Of a DNA stretch of 39,898 nt, positions 9,561 through 18,930 are shown in pieces; the first letter of the stretch is position 1, and each line of letters opens with the position of its first letter. The translations under genes and the position numbers were made by a program. Source of the DNA: Deltaproteobacteria bacterium (GTDB taxonomy: Bacteria; Desulfobacterota; Syntrophia; Syntrophales; UBA5619); NCBI GenBank assembly GCA_016935075.1, contig JAFGRP010000174.1, positions 1-39,898 on the forward strand. The letters run 5' to 3'. The notes beneath the pieces are model-generated. The model saw only the letters and a list, made by a program, of their open reading frames with translations. It was not told the origin of the DNA and ran no database searches.

Positions 9561-10716
9561 AGCGGGCAGCTTCATGCAGCCGGTGAATGTTCTCCACGCC
9601 GTGGAAGACCTGAAGATCGGCGGTATGGAACGGGTCATCGCTTCGATCGTCACGGGACTCGATCCTGTAAAATATGCCGCCCATGTTCTCTGTCTGACCC
9701 GAGGCGGAACCGTGGCCGATGAATTGATCAGACAGGGGGTCCCCGTCACGATTCTGGGGCTCGACAACTATCACCGTCCCGGTCAACTCCTCGCCCTGTG
9801 CCGCTGGCTGCGAGGGAATAACTGCCATATCCTCCACACCCACGGCTATTTTGCAGGCGTTTTCGCACGTATTGCCGGTTTATGGGTGGGGGTTCCCCAC
9901 ATCATCACCCATGTGCACAGCGCCTACGTGGATTACCAAAGTAAAAATCGCTGCATGGAAAAGGTCCTTTCGTTTTGGACCGACAGGGTCATCTGTGTGT
10001 CGCGGACGGTGCAGGAATGGGTGGTTGAAGCCGAAAGGATCGACAGGGGAAAAACATGCGTCATTTACAACGGCGCCGGTCTCAACTTCCCCGACCGGCC
10101 CAATGGATTCGTCTCTACGGCATTGCGGCGCACCTTGGGGATTCCGGATTCCGACACGGTCTTCACGGTCGTCGCCTCCCTCACATCCAACAAGGGTCAT
10201 CATGTCTTGCTGGAAGCGTTCAAAAGCGTGCTGGCCGCGCATCCTGACGCGACGCTTCTGGTTGTCGGAGACGGCCCCCGGCGGACCGAGATTGAAACCC
10301 GGGCCCGGCAGTTGGCGATCGATCGAAAAGCCATCTTTACGGGCCTGCGAACCGATATCGATGCATTGCTGGGGATATCGGACGTATGCCTCTTGCCTTC
10401 CCAATTCAGGGAGGGACTCGGGTTGGCATTGATCGAGGCGATGGCAACGGGTCTTCCCGTTATCGGCACGCGCATCGGCGGCATCCCCGAGGTGATCCAG
10501 GACGGTGAAAACGGCTTTCTGGTCCCGCCCGGAAATCCTGGAGCGTTGGCCGACGCCATGATACGTATTGCGAAAGACCGGGATTTAAAAATCCGTATGG
10601 GGAGACGAGGCCGACAGATTTATGAAGAAAAGTTCTCCCTGTCCGAAATGATCCGGCAAATTGAAACCCTTTATGCCCTTTTGCCGGAGGATCAAAACCA
10701 TGCCCTCACATACTAA
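9550..10716 (+). CDS. glycosyltransferase family 4
   Basis: LKIGGMERVIASIVTGLD...GLGLALIEAMATGLPVIGTRIGGIPEVIQDGENGFLVPPGN. Start reassigned from track 9469 to ATG 9550, which overlaps the upstream stop. Confidence 0.92.
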   Translation: MMSEAGSFMQPVNVLHAVEDLKIGGMERVIASIVTGLDPVKYAAHVLCLTRGGTVADELIRQGVPVTILGLDNYHRPGQLLALCRWLRGNNCHILHTHGYFAGVFARIAGLWVGVPHIITHVHSAYVDYQSKNRCMEKVLSFWTDRVICVSRTVQEWVVEAERIDRGKTCVIYNGAGLNFPDRPNGFVSTALRRTLGIPDSDTVFTVVASLTSNKGHHVLLEAFKSVLAAHPDATLLVVGDGPRRTEIETRARQLAIDRKAIFTGLRTDIDALLGISDVCLLPSQFREGLGLALIEAMATGLPVIGTRIGGIPEVIQDGENGFLVPPGNPGALADAMIRIAKDRDLKIRMGRRGRQIYEEKFSLSEMIRQIETLYALLPEDQNHALTY

Positions 10717-11830
10717 AAACATCCTCTTCTGCTCAACCTTCGGCAACCTCCGCTGGGGCGGACAGAAGAGCCTTTACCATCTGGTCACCCGGCTGGATCG
10801 AACAAAATATCGGCCGGTAGTGTTGTTGCCGACGGAGGAGGATTTGGCGGAGATGCTGCGCGGACAAAAGATGGAGGTCGTGATTCACGAACTGCCTCCG
10901 ATTGGGTTGATCGCTCCCTTTGCGTGCCTGTTGTCCGTCAGGTATCTTTTCAGGCTGATTGAAACCCACGATATCGCGTTGATGCACACGGACGGCCCCA
11001 GGAATACGCTCTATGCGGGGCTCGTCTCTTGGTTGAAGGCTATCCCCGTCGTATTCCATGTCCGCGCTTCCGACCGGGACCGCTATGACCGGATCATCTA
11101 CAGATGCTCGGATCGAATCGTTCTGGTCGCCGAAGCACTGAGGGACCGCTTTGATTGGGTGAACGATAACAGCAAGTTCAGGACGATTTACAACGGCGTG
11201 GATTTGAAACAATTCGAAGGGCCGACACCCGCGTCTATCGCCGTCGAGGTCCAAGCCCTTTCAGGAAAGGAGGTGATGATCGTTTGCGCCGGTCGGGTCG
11301 AACCACAAAAAGGGCAGTATAATCTTATCGAGGCCTGTGCAAAGCTGAAAGACGCAAGGATTCCTTTTCAACTTTTATTGGCAGGGGACGTAACAGATGA
11401 AAAATATCTGGCAACGTGTCGAAATAAGGCTATGGAACTGAAAATCAATGATCGGATAACCTTTTCCGGCCATATCGAAAATATGCCTGATGTGTTGTAT
11501 CGAACAGACATCTTTGTGTTGCCGTCCATCCATGGCGAGGCCTTCTCCAGGGCGATCATCGAAGCCATGGCCGCGGGCAGGCCGGTGGTGGCCACCGATG
11601 TGGGCGGCGCCCGGGAGGCTATTGAAGAGGGCGTTTCCGGCTTCATTGTTCCTCCGGCAAATCCCGCCACACTGGCGGAAAAGATCCTTCTGCTGGCCCG
11701 TGACGCGTCGGTCCGACGAAAGTTTGGTGCGGCAGCGAGAAAGCGGGTTGAAGAGCGCTTCACGATAGAAAGAAATGTTCGGAAAACGGAGCAGGTATAT
11801 GCGGAACTCTTGAGGACCGTCGTATCATGA
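10700..11830 (+). CDS. glycosyltransferase family 4
   Basis: SIHGEAFSRAIIEAMAAGRPVVATDVGGAREAIEEGVSGFIVPPANP; start reassigned to ATG 10700 (MPSHTKNILF). Confidence 0.92.
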   Translation: MPSHTKNILFCSTFGNLRWGGQKSLYHLVTRLDRTKYRPVVLLPTEEDLAEMLRGQKMEVVIHELPPIGLIAPFACLLSVRYLFRLIETHDIALMHTDGPRNTLYAGLVSWLKAIPVVFHVRASDRDRYDRIIYRCSDRIVLVAEALRDRFDWVNDNSKFRTIYNGVDLKQFEGPTPASIAVEVQALSGKEVMIVCAGRVEPQKGQYNLIEACAKLKDARIPFQLLLAGDVTDEKYLATCRNKAMELKINDRITFSGHIENMPDVLYRTDIFVLPSIHGEAFSRAIIEAMAAGRPVVATDVGGAREAIEEGVSGFIVPPANPATLAEKILLLARDASVRRKFGAAARKRVEERFTIERNVRKTEQVYAELLRTVVS

Positions 11831-12654
11831 AGGACAAGACGACCATATGCAATCTCTGTGGAGCGGTTCACTTCAATGTTGTCGAAGACAGTGAAAAACC
11901 CTTTTATGTGCTGAAGTGTATCCGCTGCGGGCTTGTTTTTGTCGATCCGGTTCCAGAACCATCCTTCCTTGAGGCACATTACGATGCGGATTACTATGCG
12001 GACTGGATGGGGCCGCAGCAGGAAAAACGCCTCCGGATGTGGCGAAAGAGGCTGGATACGATAGAGAAACGCTCGCCCAAGGGACGACTCCTGGACGTGG
12101 GTTGCGCCACAGGCACTTTCCTTCAATTGGCACAAAAGAACGGCTGGGAAGTCGAGGGAACGGAATTGTCACCGTATGCGGTATCGTTTGCAAAGAATCT
12201 CCTGAACGCCAATATTTTTTGCGGCCACCTGATGGATGCAGGGTATGAAGAGGCGTCTTTCGACGTGGTCACGTTCTGGCATGTCCTGGAACATCTCTCC
12301 GATCCGATGCGCTACCTGCAGGAAGCACATCGGATCCTCAAACCGTCCGGGCTCCTGGTCATTGCCGCCCCCAACGTCAACGATTACATCATGAAGATCT
12401 CATACAGGATTGTGAAACGACGCCCGCTGAAGCTGTTTTTCAGGACCGACCGGGAGATTCATCTCTTTCACTTTTCAGCGGATACCTTGCGATTATATCT
12501 GAATAAAACGGGATTCCGATGCACCGGTATTTTCCCGGACAACGGCATCACCGAACCATCCAAAAGGGTGGTCCATGCCGTCGGCGTGGCCCTCTACCAT
12601 GTGACGGGGTTGAGATTCTTCAACGCCCTGGAGGTCCATGCGATTCGCGTTTGA
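11827..12654 (+). CDS. class I SAM-dependent methyltransferase with N-terminal zinc ribbon
   Basis: CNLCG...CIRCG Cys pairs; LLDVGCATGTFLQLAQKNGWEVEGTELS; FWHVLEHLSDPMRYLQEAHRILKPSG. Confidence 0.9.
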   Translation: MKDKTTICNLCGAVHFNVVEDSEKPFYVLKCIRCGLVFVDPVPEPSFLEAHYDADYYADWMGPQQEKRLRMWRKRLDTIEKRSPKGRLLDVGCATGTFLQLAQKNGWEVEGTELSPYAVSFAKNLLNANIFCGHLMDAGYEEASFDVVTFWHVLEHLSDPMRYLQEAHRILKPSGLLVIAAPNVNDYIMKISYRIVKRRPLKLFFRTDREIHLFHFSADTLRLYLNKTGFRCTGIFPDNGITEPSKRVVHAVGVALYHVTGLRFFNALEVHAIRV

Positions 12655-13774
12655 AATCCGGATAAAGGTTGTAATCAAGACAATCTACCTGACGGCCAGA
12701 AGGTATGCGCTCAGAGGACTCCATCTCCTCCTTTCTCGTGAAAAATCCATCCCTGTTTCCGAAAGTCTTCGGACCATTCTTTTTATTCGTGTGGACAGGG
12801 TCGGGGATATGGTCCTCTCCACTCCGGCCTTTGAGGCGATAAAGGCCGCATTCCCCCGGGCTCAACTCACGGTGATGGCATCGAAGGTGAATATGTCCAT
12901 CCTGAAATACAATCCCCATGTGGATGAGGTGATCGTCTATGACCGCTCTGCGATCCTGACTGAAAAGATTCACTTTTTGAAGGGTTTACGGCGGCACCAT
13001 TTCGATCTGGCCATCGATCCCTGCGACGACTATGAATTGGAAACGGCCTGGATCGCCTGGATGAGCGGTGCAACTTATCGGATAGGTTATGCGGCATATG
13101 GCCGGGAGATCTTTTTAAATGGACCGACGCCAAAAATCGAGGCAGAAAAGCATTTCATCGATGTCACACGCGATCTTTTACGATTCATCGGTGTTACATC
13201 CGATCATTACCATCCACTCATTTATCTGGATGAATCCGAACAGGTGTGGGCAACAAAATGGCTTAAGGAAAAGGGACTGCAAGACAAGATGCTCATCGCG
13301 ATCCATCCGGGGGCACATTACGAAACGCAGCGTTGGCCGCCGAAATACCACGCCGAGCTGATTCGTTTAATTCGTGATCGCACGAAGACCGAGGTCATCC
13401 TGTTCGGAGCCCCGGCGGACGCCGGCCTGATTGCGAAAATCCAGGACATGGTTCAAAAACCCGTTCATGTATCCATTGAATCCGATATCCGGCGCTTCCT
13501 GGCTCTCCTGTCCCGTTGCAGGATGCTTGTGTGCAACAATTCCGGGCCGCTGCATTGCGCCGCGGCACTCCATGTTCCCACCATTTCTTTCATGGGCCCC
13601 ACAGCCAAAGAACGTTGGATGCCTATCGGAGACATGCATCACGTTTTGAGAATCGACGACCTGCCCTGCATAGGCTGCAATATTGGCACCTGTAAAATCA
13701 AGACCCACGATTGCATGAGATTGATCCGGCCGGAAAAAGTGCTCCAGATTATAAGCGAGAAAATCAATGGTTGA
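12638..13774 (+). CDS. glycosyltransferase family 9 (heptosyltransferase-like)
   Basis: ILFIRVDRVGDMVLSTPAFEAIKAAFPRAQLTVMAS...IAIHPGAHYETQRWPPKYHAELI...LVCNNSGPLHCAAALHVPTISFMGPT. Confidence 0.92.
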   Translation: MRFAFEIRIKVVIKTIYLTARRYALRGLHLLLSREKSIPVSESLRTILFIRVDRVGDMVLSTPAFEAIKAAFPRAQLTVMASKVNMSILKYNPHVDEVIVYDRSAILTEKIHFLKGLRRHHFDLAIDPCDDYELETAWIAWMSGATYRIGYAAYGREIFLNGPTPKIEAEKHFIDVTRDLLRFIGVTSDHYHPLIYLDESEQVWATKWLKEKGLQDKMLIAIHPGAHYETQRWPPKYHAELIRLIRDRTKTEVILFGAPADAGLIAKIQDMVQKPVHVSIESDIRRFLALLSRCRMLVCNNSGPLHCAAALHVPTISFMGPTAKERWMPIGDMHHVLRIDDLPCIGCNIGTCKIKTHDCMRLIRPEKVLQIISEKING

Positions 13775-13817
13775 AAATCGTCACATGATATACTTTTCGC
13801 AGGATTGTTGTTCACTA

Positions 13818-15776
13818 TTACGACAACCTGAATTTCATGCCTTTGACATCATCCATGACCTTATCCGGATCGTTCGTGATTTTATCCCTGAACAGCCAGC
13901 CGATATACAGAGCTATGAATTGTCCGTGAAGATCGTGAGGCACCCCAAATTTTTCGAGTATTGCTTTCGTGCAGTCAATGTAAGCGGCATTACGCGACAA
14001 TTTTTCAAGCCGTTTGATGACGACAGCACCTTGCATCGGGTGTCTACGCGCATTTATCACAAGATTTCGCAATAGGAAATCGTACCAGTTCAAAACAGCG
14101 GGACCTATCCGAGCGTGTTCAAAATCGAGCAATATGATTTTATCCTCCTCTTTGTACACAATGATGTTCCCGGAGTTCAAATCGCCATGTATTATCTGGC
14201 TCTTTTGAAGAAAGGAATGTAACTCCGGGCTCAATCCGTTTTCCCGAACAATATCCGCAAGGTTTTCCCTGATGTCAATTTTTTCAAAGATACTAGGCAT
14301 ATCTTCCGATTTGACATTGAGTTCGCCAAACATTCCCATGATGTGGACAAGACTCCTGACACAATGACGTTTCTTTATGTTTAGTTGCCTACCCGGAACT
14401 GCATCTGTCAGCGTTATCGGACCATGTCCGGTTTCGTAAACGTTTGAATAAAGGCAGTGGCCGGCCAGCGATGGAGAATTCTTTCTGATATATTCTACGC
14501 AGATTTGCGATATTCCGGCTTTCGTCCGTGCCCTGTCGCTGATTGGTATTGAACATTTCCGCCTGATTTTACCGGAATGCCTGTCAACAATGAATATCCC
14601 CGCATTTCTGACGGTTACAACGACAGCCATGCCGGTTTCCCGGGCGTCACCTAATTTGATTAAGGACCCTGCCTTTCTTATTCCTATCAGCGGCGGATTT
14701 GATTCAGACGCCATGATTATCCATGATGGAGAAAAAAACGATGCTGCCAGATTCATGAGCGTTACGGAAATGGTCCTAATTTTATCTGGAAGATTTGAAA
14801 ACCACGAGGCTGTGTTAAACGACGAAGATAAAATTGAAGCAAACAGAAAGTGTATTGCACCAGGGCCGTGTAAAGATATCAGATATCTTGCATTTCTGTA
14901 GCTTGGATGCACTCCGAAACAAAGGGTTTGTTTCAGTCCGCATTCGTCAAGCAGTTTCAATAAAGCATGTCGCGAGTGTGTAATGGCTCTGAATTCATTT
15001 TTCTTGATAATCCTGTGATATATACGCGCTACATGTCTGGGCAGGATTGAAACAAAACGAAGCCCTGTGTGCTCTTCGTTATATCCGAGAAAATATTGAA
15101 GGCCGAACCTGTTTTCAATCGCCAAGCATAAGGTTCCGTCAGGTTTAAGAACGCGTTTGATTTCAAGTAAAGCTTTTTTTTGTAAAGTTTCCGGGGGTTC
15201 GTTATCCGTAATAGTCCCGATCCATTCCAAAACGCCGTTAAGCACAACCACATCGAAGAATTTGTCTTCAAAGGGCATAGATAAAATACTTCCCTGAACC
15301 GCATGCACGTTTTTATTTTTATTCTGGGCCGCTCTTATATTTATAAAATGAAGCCCGTCAATCTGGGTGTCAAGCGCGTAAGTGTCGTCAAATTCGCGCG
15401 ACAGCCAGAATGTTAAACCACCCCATCCGCACCCGCAGTCCAATGCCCTGCCTTTTGGCGAACACAGGATTGAAAGCGGAAATCGTTTACGGCCGGAAAT
15501 CCAATCGGCACGGTCCGGGTCCATGTCTTTTAACGACTGTTCCCAGCCGAGCAAACGGGCGTTGTCGAGTATTGTGCCGGACGAATTCTTGTCCGGTATG
15601 CTCCATGCGCTTGTATTGCCTGCGAAGCAGGGAATGCCGCTATTAACGGGATAAGAAACGCCGCATTGCGCGCATGACAAGGAATCGACACCGGGCTCAA
15701 GCCTGTGCTTGCAGGAGGGACATACAAATTCGTTGTTGGCAGCATTGTTAATGGTTGAATCAACAGGTATATTCAT
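13818..15776 (-). CDS. zinc-ribbon + class I methyltransferase + APH-type kinase fusion protein
   Basis: CPSC...CAQC ribbon; ALDCGCGWGGLTFWLSREFDDTYALDTQ (SAM motif I); C-terminal IIHGDLNSGNIIVYKEEDKIILLDFEHARIGP (APH catalytic loop and DFE). Start chosen at ATG 15776 (MNIPVDS); track start 15815 is GTG. Confidence 0.85.
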   Translation of the reverse strand: MNIPVDSTINNAANNEFVCPSCKHRLEPGVDSLSCAQCGVSYPVNSGIPCFAGNTSAWSIPDKNSSGTILDNARLLGWEQSLKDMDPDRADWISGRKRFPLSILCSPKGRALDCGCGWGGLTFWLSREFDDTYALDTQIDGLHFINIRAAQNKNKNVHAVQGSILSMPFEDKFFDVVVLNGVLEWIGTITDNEPPETLQKKALLEIKRVLKPDGTLCLAIENRFGLQYFLGYNEEHTGLRFVSILPRHVARIYHRIIKKNEFRAITHSRHALLKLLDECGLKQTLCFGVHPSYRNARYLISLHGPGAIHFLFASILSSSFNTASWFSNLPDKIRTISVTLMNLAASFFSPSWIIMASESNPPLIGIRKAGSLIKLGDARETGMAVVVTVRNAGIFIVDRHSGKIRRKCSIPISDRARTKAGISQICVEYIRKNSPSLAGHCLYSNVYETGHGPITLTDAVPGRQLNIKKRHCVRSLVHIMGMFGELNVKSEDMPSIFEKIDIRENLADIVRENGLSPELHSFLQKSQIIHGDLNSGNIIVYKEEDKIILLDFEHARIGPAVLNWYDFLLRNLVINARRHPMQGAVVIKRLEKLSRNAAYIDCTKAILEKFGVPHDLHGQFIALYIGWLFRDKITNDPDKVMDDVKGMKFRLS

Positions 15777-15821
15777 AAACTTATTATAATTATTTGCCTT
15801 GTAAACGTCAATCACAAGATA

Positions 15822-17045
15822 ATGAGAATCCTTTTTGTTTCAGATGTTTCGATCCAGGCTGTGATCGGCGGCGCCGAGCGTGTGCTTTATGAGCAGGCCG
15901 TCGGTTTGCAGCGACGGGGTCACGAAGTCCATATCCTCACGCGGCATCTCCCGGAACATCGGACCGATCAGGAGACCCTCGAAGGCGTCCGCGAATGGCG
16001 TTATGACATCAATCCTTCAAGCGGCACCTCCTTCTTGATCTCCACTTTCAGGAATGGTGCGTTCCTGTTCGGGCGGTTGCAAAACGAATACGCTTTTGAC
16101 TGCATCAACGGACATCAGCCCTTTTCCGCCTGGGCCGTCCGGCGCTCCTCCGCGGCCCAGGGGATTCCTTTTGTTTACACCTGCCATTCCCTCTCATTCG
16201 AGGAATACATTTCCCGCCGTAAAAAACCATCGGGCTTTCTGGGACAGGGTCTTGATATCTTCAACGCCTTTCTTCGCAGGCAGATCGAAAAGCGGGCTTT
16301 TGCCGCCGCCGATCAAATCATCGCCTTGAGCGAATTCACACGGAATAAGCTTATGGCCGTCTATGGAATCGCCGAGAACCGCATATTGATTATTCCGGGT
16401 GGAGTGGATATCCGACGTTTCCATCCGATGAGCGGCCGCAAGACGGTCCGAAACAATTTAGGCCTTCCCGTCGACCGCTTCATCCTGCTGACTGTTCGCA
16501 ATCTCGTACCCAGAATGGGTCTGGAAAACCTCATCGAAGCCATGCGGGCCATTACCCGGGCCATCCCCGATATCTGTCTGGTCATCGGCGGGGTGGGTCC
16601 ACTGAAGGCATCCCTCATTCGGCAACGTGACGATCTTAAATTGCAGGACCATATCTTCTTTACAGGTTTCATCCCCGAGGCGGATCTCCCCGATTATTAC
16701 CGTTCCGCAGATGTTTTCGTCCTCCCAACGGTCGAACTGGAGGGATTCGGTTTGGTGACGGTCGAGGCGCTGGCATCCGGAACCCCCGTCCTGGGAACAC
16801 CCGTGGGCGGAACCCGGGAGATCCTCGGCCGATTAGATAAAAACTATCTTTTCAGGGATAGCAGTCCGGCCGCTCTGGCGGAATTGATTACCGAAACATC
16901 CCGGCGGTTTATGGAAAACCATGAACGATGGGAAGCGGCCTCCATGCAATGCCGGCAGTTTGTGGAACAGCACTACACATGGGAGAAGAATATCACCGAT
17001 CTCGAAAAGGTTTTAGAACATGTGCGGCATCTGCGGAAAACTTGA
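15822..17045 (+). CDS. glycosyltransferase family 4
   Basis: GGAERVLYEQAVGLQRRGHEVHILTR...ELEGFGLVTVEALASGTPVLGTPVGGTREIL. Confidence 0.93.
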   Translation: MRILFVSDVSIQAVIGGAERVLYEQAVGLQRRGHEVHILTRHLPEHRTDQETLEGVREWRYDINPSSGTSFLISTFRNGAFLFGRLQNEYAFDCINGHQPFSAWAVRRSSAAQGIPFVYTCHSLSFEEYISRRKKPSGFLGQGLDIFNAFLRRQIEKRAFAAADQIIALSEFTRNKLMAVYGIAENRILIIPGGVDIRRFHPMSGRKTVRNNLGLPVDRFILLTVRNLVPRMGLENLIEAMRAITRAIPDICLVIGGVGPLKASLIRQRDDLKLQDHIFFTGFIPEADLPDYYRSADVFVLPTVELEGFGLVTVEALASGTPVLGTPVGGTREILGRLDKNYLFRDSSPAALAELITETSRRFMENHERWEAASMQCRQFVEQHYTWEKNITDLEKVLEHVRHLRKT

Positions 17046-18930
17046 TTTCTCCGGTGCGCCGGTCGGAGAAGATCTGCTGCGGCGGATGACGGACCGGCTG
17101 GTTCACCGGGGGCCGGACGATTCCGGCGTCTATATGAGCCATCGGGGCGGTGTCGGCTGCGGCCTTGGCCATCGGCGGCTGAGCATCATTGACCTGTCGG
17201 CGGCCGGCCGCCAGCCCATGGCCAACGAAGACAAAACCGTCTGGATGGTCTTCAACGGGGAGATATACCACTTTACCGCCCTGCGGAACGATCTGGAGAA
17301 AAAGGGCCATCGGTTCGCCTCCCGAACCGACAGCGAAGTGATCATACACCTCTTCGAGGAAGAAGGGTCGGCCGGCGTCGCCCGTCTCGTCGGGATGTTT
17401 GCCCTGGCCCTCTGGTTGGAAAAAACGCGGACCCTCGTCCTGGCCCGAGATCACATCGGTATCAAACCGCTCGTCTACTACTGGGACGGCAAACGCTTTC
17501 TCTTCGCCTCGGAGATCAAGGCCCTCCTCGCCGATCCATCCGTCAAAAAAGAGATTGACCTGGAGGCACTGGACCTCTACCTCAGCCTGAATTACATCCC
17601 CGCCCCCCATACGATCTTTAAACACATCCGTAAGCTCCGCCCCGGCCATACCCTGACGGTCTGCGATGGTGTCCTCAGGGAAGAGCGATTCTGGGATATC
17701 TCCCCGGTGATGACTGCCGACGTACTGGAGGTTCGTGATTTTGAGCAGACCAAGGCGGCCCTCTTCCGCACCCTGGAGGAGGCCGTCAGCGGCCAGATGG
17801 TGGCCGACGTCCCACTCGGGGCCTTTTTGAGCGGCGGCATCGACTCGAGCGTCATCGTCGGTTTGATGGCGCGAAACGCCTCCCGGCCGGTGAAGACCTA
17901 CGCGATCGGCTACAAGGATATGCCGCTGTACGATGAAACCTCCTACGCACGGGAGGTTGCCGCATTCCATAAGACGGAACATCACGAAATCATGCTGGGT
18001 TCGCAGGAGATCGTCGAGACGGTTCCCGCCGTTCTCGCCTCCTTCGACGAGCCGTTTGGCGACTCTTCTGCCGTGCCTGCCTATGTGGTCGCCCGCGAGA
18101 CCGCCCGGGACGTCAAGGTTGCCCTCTCCGGCGACGGCGGTGACGAACTTTTCGCCGGTTACCGCATGTACAAAGGCGAGGCATGGTACCACCGGTATTG
18201 TCTCTTTCCCCGATTCTTCCGTGCGGGACTTATAGAGCCGGCCATCCGTTCCCTTCCCGATTCCCGCGATCAAAAATACGCTGAACGGATCCGGCGGATC
18301 AAAAAATTTATCCGTGGGGCGAAGGAAACATTCGCGGAACGCTTCTACGCCTGGAATGAACTGTTCAGCCGGGAGAACCGGGATCTTCTTCTGACCGACG
18401 GATACCGGACGGATGGAGCATTGGCGCAGGAATTGTTCGACGGCGCCCTGAACCATTTGCCGGCCGATCCTATCAACCGGATGCTTTACGCCGACCTCCA
18501 GATCTCCCTGCCGGCAGACATGCTCTGGAAGGTCGATATGATGAGCATGCAGCATTCCCTCGAGGTCCGGGTCCCCCTGCTCGACCCCCGGGTCTGCGAA
18601 CAGGCTTTCCGGATCGGGGGCAAATGGAAGATCCGACATGGCCGCAGCAAATATATCTTCATCGAAACATTCAAGGACATTCTTCCAAAATCGCTGCACC
18701 ACCGGCCCAAATGGGGCTTCGAGATGCCCGTCAGCAAGTGGTTGAAAACAGACCTCCACGACCTTATCGCGACCCATCTTTCCCGGGAAATAATTGAGAA
18801 ACAGGGGATCTTTCACTACCCCGTCATTGAAAACCTGGTCGCCGATCTGATGCGAAGCAGGAGGGACACCGCCTGGCAGATCTGGAATCTGATCGCCTTT
18901 CAGGCCTGGCATGAATCCACCATGCAATAA
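17020..18930 (+). CDS. asnB: asparagine synthase (glutamine-hydrolyzing)
   Basis: MCGICGKLDFSG (Cys2 glutaminase), HRGPDDSG, PP-loop LSGGIDSSVIVGLM, VPLLDPRV; 26-nt overlap with upstream GT. Confidence 0.95.
   Translation: MCGICGKLDFSGAPVGEDLLRRMTDRLVHRGPDDSGVYMSHRGGVGCGLGHRRLSIIDLSAAGRQPMANEDKTVWMVFNGEIYHFTALRNDLEKKGHRFASRTDSEVIIHLFEEEGSAGVARLVGMFALALWLEKTRTLVLARDHIGIKPLVYYWDGKRFLFASEIKALLADPSVKKEIDLEALDLYLSLNYIPAPHTIFKHIRKLRPGHTLTVCDGVLREERFWDISPVMTADVLEVRDFEQTKAALFRTLEEAVSGQMVADVPLGAFLSGGIDSSVIVGLMARNASRPVKTYAIGYKDMPLYDETSYAREVAAFHKTEHHEIMLGSQEIVETVPAVLASFDEPFGDSSAVPAYVVARETARDVKVALSGDGGDELFAGYRMYKGEAWYHRYCLFPRFFRAGLIEPAIRSLPDSRDQKYAERIRRIKKFIRGAKETFAERFYAWNELFSRENRDLLLTDGYRTDGALAQELFDGALNHLPADPINRMLYADLQISLPADMLWKVDMMSMQHSLEVRVPLLDPRVCEQAFRIGGKWKIRHGRSKYIFIETFKDILPKSLHHRPKWGFEMPVSKWLKTDLHDLIATHLSREIIEKQGIFHYPVIENLVADLMRSRRDTAWQIWNLIAFQAWHESTMQ

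Noticed and set aside
13767-14901. Small plus-strand ORFs (13767..14075, 14014..14208, 14590..14901) inside the MTase-kinase gene
   Set aside because: Antisense to a 650-aa ORF with clear SAM and kinase motifs; no independent support.
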